DNA of 64,000 nucleotides from NCBI RefSeq assembly GCF_005048855.1, contig NZ_SUME01000006.1, forward strand, positions 124,001 to 188,000. Reading direction: 5' to 3'. The DNA is from Sphingobacterium olei. GTDB lineage: Bacteria > Bacteroidota > Bacteroidia > Sphingobacteriales > Sphingobacteriaceae. A program made the translations under genes and the position numbers. Under the pieces are notes generated by a model. The model did not search any database and was not told the DNA's origin. It saw nothing but the letters and a program-made list of their open reading frames with translations. Position 1 is the first letter of the stretch, and the number at the start of each line of letters is the position of its first letter. Shown here piece by piece: positions 56,851 through 64,000 of this stretch.

Positions 56851-57921
56851 TTGCGTAAAATTATACATATCGATATGGATGCATTCTATGCATCGGTGGA
56901 GCAACGGGATTTTCCTGAATTTCGAGGTCACCCCTTAGCTGTTGGAGGTTCTCCGGACGGAAGAGGGGTTGTAGCTACTGCCAGTTATGAAGCACGTAAA
57001 TTTGGGGTACGGTCGGCGATGTCTTCCCGTCAGGCTATGCAGTTGTGCCCTCATTTATTGTTTACTCCGCCACGTTTTGATGTTTATAAAGGTGTCTCTT
57101 CTCATATCCGTACTATTTTCAAACGATATACTGATATGATAGAACCGTTGTCGCTGGACGAAGCTTATTTGGACGTTACAGAAGATAAATTAAAAATTGG
57201 ATCGGCCATAGAAATAGCGAAGCAAATAAAGGATGCTATTCGTAACGAGTTAAATCTTACCGCTTCAGCTGGTGTGTCGACCAATAAATTTATTGCGAAA
57301 ATTGCTTCGGATTACAATAAGCCAGATGGATTGACGTTTATAGGACCCTCTAAAATAATTCCATTTATGGAAGCATTGCCTATTGATAAATTTTTTGGAG
57401 TCGGAAAAGTTACCGCCCAAAAAATGAAAGGAAAAGGTATCCATTATGGTAAAGACCTGAAGAAATATTCCCAAGAGGAACTCATTCGACAATTTGGAAA
57501 ATCTGGTAAGTTTTACTTCCATATTGTAAGAGGACAGGATAATAGACCGGTGCAACCCAATCGGATAAGTAAATCCATAGGAGCTGAAGATACATTTGAG
57601 ACAGATATTTCGGACGTAATGGTACTCAAAACCGAATTGCAAAATCTAGTTCTAAAAGTTGAAAGGAGAATAGATAGTAAAGCAAAAATGGGAAGGACGG
57701 TTACTTTAAAGGTCAAATTCTCGGATTTTACACAAATCACACGTAGCTACACTTCAATTTATTATATAAACTCTTATGCTGATATCTATGCGCAAGTCGA
57801 GAAATTATTTGACAATCTCCTTTTAGATGAAAAGAAAGTAAGACTTCTTGGTGTTACGCTTTCCAATTTCTATGAAGAAGATGTGAAAAAATTGGAAAGC
57901 AACCAATTATCACTGTTTTAA
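56851..57921 (+). CDS. dinB: DNA polymerase IV (Y-family translesion polymerase)
   Basis: An error-prone polymerase that bypasses damaged bases. The 356-residue protein has the palm motif IHIDMDAFYASVEQRD (metal Asp), SYEARKFGVRSAM, the second acidic motif PLSLDEAYLDVT, the helix-hairpin-helix region FFGVGKVTAQKMKGKGI, and a C-terminal little-finger domain. It ends with a QLSLF beta-clamp-binding peptide. The start is a TTG at 56851: an in-frame stop lies just upstream, and the next ATG would remove the catalytic Asp. No SOS box was recognised. Confidence 0.95.
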   Translation: MRKIIHIDMDAFYASVEQRDFPEFRGHPLAVGGSPDGRGVVATASYEARKFGVRSAMSSRQAMQLCPHLLFTPPRFDVYKGVSSHIRTIFKRYTDMIEPLSLDEAYLDVTEDKLKIGSAIEIAKQIKDAIRNELNLTASAGVSTNKFIAKIASDYNKPDGLTFIGPSKIIPFMEALPIDKFFGVGKVTAQKMKGKGIHYGKDLKKYSQEELIRQFGKSGKFYFHIVRGQDNRPVQPNRISKSIGAEDTFETDISDVMVLKTELQNLVLKVERRIDSKAKMGRTVTLKVKFSDFTQITRSYTSIYYINSYADIYAQVEKLFDNLLLDEKKVRLLGVTLSNFYEEDVKKLESNQLSLF

Positions 57922-58017
57922 AATTTGTGACTCGATAGGATGCACAATTATTTTTTCTTTTTTAATTGTTGCTATAACGTTTATTTGTAATTTAGAGGTG
58001 TAATAACCAGTTGTAGT

Positions 58018-59562
58018 ATGATAAAGCAATTTTTATTAGGAAGTATTCTGTTATCTAGCAGTGTTTTTTGTATGGGGCAAAATACAGTCCAATTGGAATT
58101 TGATTCCGAACAAACCATCATCATCAATAAACATATTTATGGTCATTTTGCTGAGCACCTGGGAAGATGTATTTATGATGGCTTTTATGTGGGAGAAAGT
58201 AATACCACAATACCCCATACCAAGGGAGTGCGAAACGATGTGGTGGATGCATTAAAAAAGCTTCAAATACCTAATTTACGATGGCCCGGAGGTTGCTTTG
58301 CGGATACCTATCATTGGAAAGATGGAATAGGAAAAAAGGAATCTCGCCCAACTATTGTAAATAATTGGTGGGGAGGAGTGACGGAAGACAATTCGTTTGG
58401 TACGCATGACTTTTTAGATATGTGTGAGTTGCTCGCTACTGAGCCCTATTTAGCAGGAAATGTAGGCAGTGGTGAAGTACAGGAATTAGCGGATTGGGTA
58501 CAATACGTCAATTTTTCAGGGAAAGGCCCCATGTCTGATTTAAGAAAATTAAATGGCCGTGAAGACCCTTGGAACGTGAAGTATTGGGGAGTGGGAAATG
58601 AGGCTTGGGGATGTGGTGGGAATATGACTCCAGAATACTATTCGGATATCTATCGCAAGTATTCAACCTTCATGGCAGACTGGGACAATAGTGGCGGGCT
58701 GTACCGCATAGCATCGGGAGCGAGTGGAGATGATTATCATTGGACGGAGACATTAATGAAGAAAATTCCAAGTAGTCTCATGAAAGGAGTTGCGCTACAC
58801 CATTATGCAGTGATCGATTGGAGTAAAAAAGGGCCTTCGATCGATTTTACTGAAGAACAGTATTTTAAAACCATGAAATCTGCTTGGTTTATGAATGAAT
58901 TGATTGAAAAGCATTCCGCAATTATGGATAAATATGATCCCAAAGGAAAAATCGATCTTGTAGTAGATGAATGGGGAGGATGGTATGAAGTGGAGGTGGG
59001 AACTAATCCGGGGTTTTTATACCAGCAAAATACAATGCGTGATGCGATGATTGCTGGGATGACACTGAATATTTTCAACAATCATGCGCGTAGGGTGAAG
59101 ATGGCTAACCTTGCTCAGACGATTAATGTATTACAGGCAGTGATTCTTACTGAGGGGGAAAAGATGCTTTTAACACCCACGTATCATGTGATGGAAATGT
59201 ATAAAGTGCATCAAGATGCAACACTCATTCCGTTAAAACTGATTTCGGAAGATTTTACGTTTATGGATGAGCGCATTCCTGCTGTATCGGCGTCTGCCTC
59301 GCAGAATGTGGATGGAACAACACATATCTCGTTGGTGAACATTGATCCAAAATCTCCTAAGAAAATAAGTGTGGATATGGGTGAAATCAAAGCGAAAACT
59401 GTCGGCGGACGTATTCTAAGCGCTAAAAAATTACGCGATTATAATTCGTTTCAAGAGCCCGAAAAGATTTCTCCGCGACGTTTTACTGCCGCGACATTAA
59501 CCAACGGAAAGATAGAAGTAGAAATTCCACCGTTCTCCGTAGTTGTATTGCATCTTAATTAG
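58018..59562 (+). CDS. Alpha-L-arabinofuranosidase (glycoside hydrolase family 51)
   Basis: A retaining enzyme that releases arabinofuranose from arabinan or arabinoxylan. The 514-residue protein has a signal peptide (about 1-20), so it is exported. A TIM-barrel catalytic domain carries the acid/base E195 in WGVGNEAWGCGG and nucleophile E318 in VVDEWGGW, with a C-terminal beta-sandwich. Conserved IYGHFAEHLGRCIYDG and LRWPGGCFADTYHW are present. It stands alone but fits functionally with the GH43-pectinesterase operon at 16-18.6 kb. Confidence 0.94.
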   Translation: MIKQFLLGSILLSSSVFCMGQNTVQLEFDSEQTIIINKHIYGHFAEHLGRCIYDGFYVGESNTTIPHTKGVRNDVVDALKKLQIPNLRWPGGCFADTYHWKDGIGKKESRPTIVNNWWGGVTEDNSFGTHDFLDMCELLATEPYLAGNVGSGEVQELADWVQYVNFSGKGPMSDLRKLNGREDPWNVKYWGVGNEAWGCGGNMTPEYYSDIYRKYSTFMADWDNSGGLYRIASGASGDDYHWTETLMKKIPSSLMKGVALHHYAVIDWSKKGPSIDFTEEQYFKTMKSAWFMNELIEKHSAIMDKYDPKGKIDLVVDEWGGWYEVEVGTNPGFLYQQNTMRDAMIAGMTLNIFNNHARRVKMANLAQTINVLQAVILTEGEKMLLTPTYHVMEMYKVHQDATLIPLKLISEDFTFMDERIPAVSASASQNVDGTTHISLVNIDPKSPKKISVDMGEIKAKTVGGRILSAKKLRDYNSFQEPEKISPRRFTAATLTNGKIEVEIPPFSVVVLHLN

Positions 59563-59609
59563 TGATTTGCAATCCTGCTGTTAATTATTTACTTTTTAGG
59601 ATTGTTTTT

Positions 59610-59756
59610 TTAGGATTGTTTTGCTTTGTCAAAATCACAACCACAGCCTTTGCCGCAACCACCTTGCTGGTTTTTAGAAGGAATAAATCTTTTCACTACA
59701 TATAATACGGCTGCGATAAATATGAGTGCGATAATGATATATTGAATGGTTTCCAT
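59610..59756 (-). CDS. FeoB-associated Cys-rich membrane protein
   Basis: A 48-residue peptide with one N-terminal membrane helix (YIIIALIFIAAVLYVV) and a C-terminal Cys/Gly cluster (GGCGKGCGCDFD). Small proteins of this type are known beside feoB in many bacteria and are thought to assist ferrous-iron uptake. It begins 7 bp after the feoB stop in the same direction, so it is the third gene of a feoA-feoB operon. A short direct repeat (TTTTTAGGATTG) straddles its stop codon. Confidence 0.88.
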   Translation of the reverse strand: METIQYIIIALIFIAAVLYVVKRFIPSKNQQGGCGKGCGCDFDKAKQS

Positions 59757-59762
59757 ATCAAT

Positions 59763-61865
59763 TTATTTTAAAAGCTGATAAGCAACTAAAGCGACCAAAT
59801 AAGCGAGTCCGGTCATAAATCCTGTTTGTATCAATGTCCATTTCCAAGAACCTGTCTCTCTTTTTACAACGCCTATTGTTGCCATACATTGCATAGCGAA
59901 AGCATAAAACAACAATAATGATATTCCTGTGGCAAAATTATATGTGGGCATGCCCGTATTGCGATTTATTTCACCTTTCATGCGCTCAAATAATGTTTGT
60001 CTTTGCCCTTCATCTTCAATATCTACATCTTCTCCTAAGCTATAAACTACCGCCATGGTGCCGACAAAAACTTCTCTTGCAGCAAATGAAGCTAATAAGC
60101 CTATTCCTACTTTCCAATCATATCCCAATGGCCTAATCAAGGGTTCAATACCACGGCCTAAGTAACCTAGATAAGAGTATTCGGTTTTGTAAGCCGTTAC
60201 TTCGTTGTCTATTTCCTCTTGTGAGAATTCAGGATTGGCTTCCGCGATATATGTTTCCGGATCTGAGAACCTGTCCGTAGGCCCGAAATTTCCTAGAACC
60301 CATAGAATGATGGAAATGGCTAAAATTATTTTACCGGCTCCTATTAAAAATCCTAATGATTTTTCCCATACGGTATTCAATACATTCTTCCAATCTGGAA
60401 CTTTATACGTGGGTAATTCAAAAATTAGAAAGGATTTACGAATTGATTTTATGATTTTATTCAGTACGAGGGCAGACAACAACGCGCCAAGTATACCCAA
60501 GATGTACATTCCGAATAATGTCATGCCCTGCAGGTTGAATCCCAAAAACGTTTCATCCGGAATGACAAGTCCGATGATAACGATATATATCGGAAGTCTT
60601 GCAGAACAAGTCATAAATGGCGTAACCAATATAGTCAATAGGCGTTCTTTTGGGTTTTCAATATTACGTGCAGACATAACCGCAGGGATGGCACAGGCAG
60701 CTCCGGACATTAACGGAATGACGGATTTACCATTCAACCCAAAAGGCCTTAACCACCGATCCATTAAAAACACGACCCGACTCATATAGCCTGTCTCTTC
60801 CATAATAGCGATAAATAGAAAGAGAATCACGATTTGAGGCAGGAATATAACAATTCCCCCAATTCCGGCAATAACCCCATTTACCAATAAAGCGCTTAAA
60901 GGACCTTCCGGCAATGCCGCGGCGGTAGAATCCGATAAAGAAGCAAAAAGGGTATCTATACCATCCATCAAAGGGCCGGCCCAACTGTAAATAGCCTGAA
61001 ATATAAGAAATAATAGTCCGAAGAATACGACGTAACCCAACACAGGATGTATCAGTAGGTTGTCTATTTTTTCTGTAATAGATAGCCGTTTGTTTTCCTT
61101 CTTAGAGATAATCGATGCCAAGTCATTTGCAACCTTATCGTGCCGCGATATAGACTCATCCTTTTGCAATTCTTGGGTATCGAGCTGATGAGATTGACGT
61201 ATTTTTTGCAATGCAGCTATTTTCTCCAGGGGAAGACTGCGCACGCTATCTTGTGCTAAATATTGCCAAGTTAGGTACTCTGTTGCCAAAGGAAATAACT
61301 GTCTCGCATCCTTTAATGCGTTCTGATATTTTTGAGGTAAATCAAATGCACCAAAGTAAGGTTTTAGTTCAATGTCAAAATGTTGAATTAATTGATCTAT
61401 ACCTTTACCAGAACGGGCATTGGTTTTGACAACTTTTGTTTGTAAATAGTTTTCGAGTGCAGTATAATCTACATGTAAACCCTTTTGGTCTACTTCGTCG
61501 ATCATATTGATAACAAAAATTGCGGGTAAGCCTAGTTCACGAACTTGCTGATATATTACTATTCCTCTGTTAACACTAGATGGTTCAGTAACAACTACGG
61601 TTAAGTCCGGAAAATCTTCGTTAGACTGATCGCTTAAAATATTGAAAACAACTTCCTCATCCAAGGAGTTCGGAAACAATGTATAAGTCCCCGGAAGATC
61701 GATTATTTTGTATTCTTTCGCATCTGTCTTTAACGTTCCAATACGTTTATCTACCGTGATACCGGGATAATTACCAACTTTTTGATTTAATTTTGTTAAT
61801 CTGTTAAATAATGATGTCTTACCTACATTTGGATTTCCTAATAAAGCTATTGTTTTTCTTTTCAT
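59763..61865 (-). CDS. feoB: Ferrous iron transport protein FeoB
   Basis: The inner-membrane Fe(II) permease, 700 residues. The N-terminal G-protein domain has G1 GNPNVGKTS, the switch PGITVDK, G3 DLPGTYT and G4 NMID. A helical spacer follows, then the membrane domain with two Gate motifs (IPLMSGAACAIPAVMSAR with Cys, and the second around FMTCSARLPIYIV). Its ATG overlaps the feoA stop (TAATG), so the two are coupled. All parts are intact. Confidence 0.97.
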   Translation of the reverse strand: MKRKTIALLGNPNVGKTSLFNRLTKLNQKVGNYPGITVDKRIGTLKTDAKEYKIIDLPGTYTLFPNSLDEEVVFNILSDQSNEDFPDLTVVVTEPSSVNRGIVIYQQVRELGLPAIFVINMIDEVDQKGLHVDYTALENYLQTKVVKTNARSGKGIDQLIQHFDIELKPYFGAFDLPQKYQNALKDARQLFPLATEYLTWQYLAQDSVRSLPLEKIAALQKIRQSHQLDTQELQKDESISRHDKVANDLASIISKKENKRLSITEKIDNLLIHPVLGYVVFFGLLFLIFQAIYSWAGPLMDGIDTLFASLSDSTAAALPEGPLSALLVNGVIAGIGGIVIFLPQIVILFLFIAIMEETGYMSRVVFLMDRWLRPFGLNGKSVIPLMSGAACAIPAVMSARNIENPKERLLTILVTPFMTCSARLPIYIVIIGLVIPDETFLGFNLQGMTLFGMYILGILGALLSALVLNKIIKSIRKSFLIFELPTYKVPDWKNVLNTVWEKSLGFLIGAGKIILAISIILWVLGNFGPTDRFSDPETYIAEANPEFSQEEIDNEVTAYKTEYSYLGYLGRGIEPLIRPLGYDWKVGIGLLASFAAREVFVGTMAVVYSLGEDVDIEDEGQRQTLFERMKGEINRNTGMPTYNFATGISLLLFYAFAMQCMATIGVVKRETGSWKWTLIQTGFMTGLAYLVALVAYQLLK

Positions 61866-62104
61866 TATATCTTATTAATCAAAATTAAGTTAGCTTCTTT
61901 TTTGCGAATAGCAATTAAAGAATCTTGCTGAATGATGTTTACACACATTGGCCCTTGTAAAGGAGCTATATGTTTTATTTCGATCGACGTTCCAGGCGTG
62001 AATCCTAACTCATAAAACTTTGCAGGAAGTTCATTACTTTTAAAAGAATGAATTATTGCTTTTTCGCCTTTTTTTAATTTGTCTAAAGTAATATTGTTTT
62101 GCAT
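61865..62104 (-). CDS. feoA: Ferrous iron transport protein FeoA
   Basis: A 79-residue cytoplasmic SH3-like protein required for FeoB activity. It matches the family with LDKLKKGEKAIIHSF, PAKFYELGFTPGTSIEIKHIAPLQGPM and IAIRKKEANLILI. In many Bacteroidota feoA is fused to feoB, but here it is separate. It is the first gene of the feo operon. Its leader carries a near-palindromic TATCTTA-GA-TAAGATA, and a MarR-type regulator is divergent from it. Confidence 0.94.
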   Translation of the reverse strand: MQNNITLDKLKKGEKAIIHSFKSNELPAKFYELGFTPGTSIEIKHIAPLQGPMCVNIIQQDSLIAIRKKEANLILINKI

Positions 62105-62108
62105 TTTG

Positions 62109-62124
62109 TATCTTAGATAAGATA
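62109..62124 (-). promoter_or_regulatory. Candidate operator upstream of feoA
   Basis: TATCTTA and TAAGATA form 7-bp inverted arms around GA, ending 5 nt before the feoA ATG and downstream of its -7 box. A repressor bound here would block transcription or translation of feo. It is not a recognised Fur box. Confidence 0.4.
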
Positions 62125-62142
62125 TTATTTATTAGAAATGTC

Positions 62143-62150
62143 CAAATATA
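62143..62150 (-). promoter_or_regulatory. -7 box of the feo operon (TATATTTG)
   Basis: A TAnnTTTG match on the minus strand, about 39 nt before the feoA ATG. The 113-bp region to the divergent MarR gene must hold both promoters. Confidence 0.6.
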
Positions 62151-62217
62151 GTCAAAATAGAAGTTTTACAGGAGCACAATCTGTCACGCTTTTGTATTAT
62201 TTAGAATTATTATAAAC

Positions 62218-62688
62218 ATGAAGATCAACGAGCTAGTGAAAGTTAAAAAATTTAGAGACGATTGGCATAAAGCAACTATAAACATCATCTATACTAATAG
62301 TTGGATTGTTAAAAATTTAGAGCAACGAGCAAATAAAAAAGAAATTACACTTCAGCAATTTAATGTTTTACGAATTCTAAGAGGGCAATATCCCAAAGCC
62401 GCATCTAATAATCTTTTAAAAGAAAGAATGATTAATAGTACACCCGATATTTCAAGATTGGTAGACCGTATTGTAGCAAAAGGCTTGGTGATGCGTACAA
62501 AAAATATTCGCGATAAAAGATCCGTCGACCTAGAGATTACGGAAAAAGGTCTACAACTTCTTGATGAAATTGAAGAAGATATGATGTTGACGGATTTAGT
62601 CAATAGTAATATAACCGAACAGGAGGCACTTCAATTGAGTAATTTGTTAGATAAGTTTCGAGGAGCAAATAACGGTATAGATGAATAG
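62218..62688 (+). CDS. MarR family transcriptional regulator
   Basis: A 156-residue winged-helix dimeric regulator. The DNA-binding core lies at about 40-110: TLQQFNVLRILRGQYP, the recognition region LLKERMINSTPDISRLVDRIVAKGLV, and the wing MRTKNIRDKRSVDLEITEKG. It is divergent from feoA and convergent with the ZIP transporter gene (they abut at 62688/62689). It may control iron uptake, but the ligand is not evident from sequence. Confidence 0.9.
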   Translation: MKINELVKVKKFRDDWHKATINIIYTNSWIVKNLEQRANKKEITLQQFNVLRILRGQYPKAASNNLLKERMINSTPDISRLVDRIVAKGLVMRTKNIRDKRSVDLEITEKGLQLLDEIEEDMMLTDLVNSNITEQEALQLSNLLDKFRGANNGIDE

Positions 62689-63480
62689 TTAATGTTGATG
62701 GTCGTCGTGATCATGATGCTCATGCTGATGAGGTGCATCGTGGCTATGCGTATGGGAGTCAAATAGGAAATTGCTCAATGAAACCGCTATTCCAAGGAAT
62801 ACGGCTATCATCTTTTTCTTGTTAAATTTATGATGATCTGCAGATCCGGATTCAAATAAAATCGTGGTGGAGATGTGTAAGAATATACCTATTACTACTG
62901 CCATGATTTTGTCAAAGTATTGAGAAATATTTCCAATACTGCCGTTGCTAATTGTTCTACTTAATATAAAACCCAATGGTGTCATTATGGCAAATATAAC
63001 AAGCATTAAAATAATGCTTTGTTTTTTCAATGAAGTATGAAGCAATAAACTTCCAAGGGCAAAAGCCGCTGGGATATGGTGTATGGCTATTCCGAAAACC
63101 AACTGTGATTGGTGTTCTGACGCCAATGGCATGCCCTCTAAAAGCGCGTGTAGACATAAACTTATCATTATTCCTATCGGAAAAGCCTGATGACTATCAT
63201 GATGTATATGCCCATGTTCAATACCTTGAGAAAATTGTTCTAAAACCAATTGGAAAATAAAACCTCCTAATATAAACAATCCAATTATCTCGGGACTGCT
63301 GGTGTTAGAATGGTATACATGAGGTATGAGGTGTAGTACCGTTATAGCAAATAAATATGCACCACTAAATGAGAGAATGAGCTTGAGTAAATTTGTATTG
63401 TTGCGCTTGACAAAAAATACGGCTAATCCACTTGCTAAAGCAGAACCAAATAAAATTGTAATAATTAGAGCAGAACTCAT
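62689..63480 (-). CDS. ZIP family metal transporter
   Basis: A 263-residue inner-membrane importer for zinc or other divalent metals. About eight helices are seen. The metal-site helices have HLIPHVYH, GIMISLCLHALLEGMPL (with HxxxEG) and VFGIAIHHIPAAFALG. A His-rich cytoplasmic loop (GIEHGHIHHDSHQ) and a strongly His/Asp-rich C-terminal tail (HTHSHDAPHQHEHHDHDDHQH, within 20 residues of the end) would bind metal. Its start overlaps the PAP2 gene stop in ATGA, so the two are coupled. Confidence 0.93.
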   Translation of the reverse strand: MSSALIITILFGSALASGLAVFFVKRNNTNLLKLILSFSGAYLFAITVLHLIPHVYHSNTSSPEIIGLFILGGFIFQLVLEQFSQGIEHGHIHHDSHQAFPIGIMISLCLHALLEGMPLASEHQSQLVFGIAIHHIPAAFALGSLLLHTSLKKQSIILMLVIFAIMTPLGFILSRTISNGSIGNISQYFDKIMAVVIGIFLHISTTILFESGSADHHKFNKKKMIAVFLGIAVSLSNFLFDSHTHSHDAPHQHEHHDHDDHQH

Positions 63481-64000
63481 ATAGATGTGTTTTCTTGAAT
63501 GTTTTCGTTTGCGAATTTAGGTAGTAATCTTACGAAGAGGTTTCCATTAAGGATTCCTATTAAGGCGCCAAAGATAGCTCCACATAAAATGTCAAAAGGA
63601 TAGTGTACACCTACGTATATCTGAGAAATCGAAATTAATGCGGCCCATGTAATGGATAACCACAGGGTGTGTTTCCACCTTCTTCTGAAGAGTACAATCC
63701 AGAAAAATGCCATTGCAAAGTGATTCGTAGCGTGAGAACTTGTAAAGCTGTAGCCCGAACCACATCTAACGCGAAGATTAATGTCATGCTTGAATTCAAT
63801 ATCGTTGCAGGGGCGGAGACGTTTTACAGTTTTTTTGATAAGATGGGAGGAAATACCATCCGAAATGCCAAAATTAATTAAGGTACAAAGGACGATTGCA
63901 ATACCGAACCGGCCATAATTTTTTATGAAAAAAATAATTAAAAATAAATAGAGAGGCGCCCACGTATATGGATTCCGAAGTATGGGTAGCAACCAGTCAA
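63477..64000 (-). CDS. PAP2-family lipid phosphatase (N-terminus cut by window end)
   Basis: A membrane phosphatase related to type 2 phosphatidic acid and undecaprenyl-pyrophosphate phosphatases. The frame stays open to the window edge, so the true start lies outside; the TTG at 63992 is not convincing. Motif 1 is present (KKTVKRLRP). Motif 2 reads SFTSSHATNHF rather than the usual SFPSSH. Motif 3 reads SQIYVGVHYPFD, with Gln where the catalytic-site Arg normally stands. At least four membrane helices are visible. It is coupled to the ZIP gene downstream. Activity is uncertain. Confidence 0.82.
   Translation of the reverse strand, partial: DWLLPILRNPYTWAPLYLFLIIFFIKNYGRFGIAIVLCTLINFGISDGISSHLIKKTVKRLRPCNDIEFKHDINLRVRCGSGYSFTSSHATNHFAMAFFWIVLFRRRWKHTLWLSITWAALISISQIYVGVHYPFDILCGAIFGALIGILNGNLFVRLLPKFANENIQENTSI

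Noticed and set aside
60205..60789. 194-codon plus-strand frame
   Set aside because: It is a shadow frame opposite the feoB membrane domain.

Overview
The window looks like chromosome of a Bacteroidota bacterium, most likely a Sphingobacteriaceae member (Sphingobacterium/Pedobacter-like). Evidence is the low-GC DNA, the many promoters of the Bacteroidota type (TTG, about 20 nt, TAnnTTTG), the near absence of Shine-Dalgarno sequences, and family types typical of the phylum (long NusB, DUF3857 transglutaminases, DUF1573 lipoprotein, DUF1080 protein, FeoB-associated Cys-rich peptide). Most of the window is ordinary core genome with few mobile features.

Layout. 0-2.6 kb: a truncated cytochrome c lipoprotein, a Crp/Fnr regulator and a polytopic membrane protein with a HAHSHFAF motif, which may be a small respiratory or NO-related module. 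2.6-9.7 kb: Hpt protein, folK, sppA, pgk, a small basic protein, tRNA-Cys, an outer-membrane barrel, lipA. 9.7-15.6 kb: amidohydrolase, Nfu-type Fe-S protein, purB, a small lipoprotein, acyl-CoA dehydrogenase. 16-18.6 kb: GH43 plus pectinesterase. 18.7-22.1 kb: yidC and pyrG. 22.4-25.7 kb: a GHL10-like hydrolase with a CBM9-like partner, and an aldo/keto reductase. 25.7-27.8 kb: rplS, tRNA-Pro followed by a 127-bp tandem array, a hemolysin III remnant, and an Lrp regulator. 28-34 kb: cysteine-synthase-like enzyme, DsbD-like protein, DPP IV, DUF1080 protein. 34-38 kb: folB, hsp20, rplU-rpmA, a DEAD-box helicase, tRNA-Ala. 38-44 kb: paired transglutaminase-like proteins and an ABC exporter. 44-51 kb: leucine-dehydrogenase homologue, nusB, DUF1573, yajC, YbbR protein, coaE, MBL nuclease, two tRNA-Phe, mnmA. 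51-59.6 kb: lpxB, porin, the agmatine-to-putrescine pair, dinB, GH51. 59.6-64 kb: feoAB with its Cys-rich partner, a divergent MarR regulator, a ZIP transporter and a PAP2 phosphatase cut by the window end.

Functional links. GH43, CE8 and GH51 (and possibly the GHL10/CBM9 pair) suggest use of plant cell-wall arabinan, xylan and pectin. FolK and FolB serve folate synthesis. LipA and the Nfu-type protein share Fe-S chemistry. FeoA/FeoB/MarR/ZIP form a metal-uptake block.

The most notable observations are: the exact 127-bp tandem repeats of the tRNA-Pro 3' end plus terminator, next to a truncated gene; a strong Shine-Dalgarno before hsp20 in a lineage that rarely uses one; a leucine dehydrogenase homologue whose catalytic Lys is Cys; an overlapping active/inactive transglutaminase pair; a recurring extended promoter element; and the uncharacterised HAHSHFAF membrane protein beside an Fnr regulator. 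I saw no CRISPR array, rRNA operon, transposase or phage gene. No database search was possible, so family names rest on recognised motifs.
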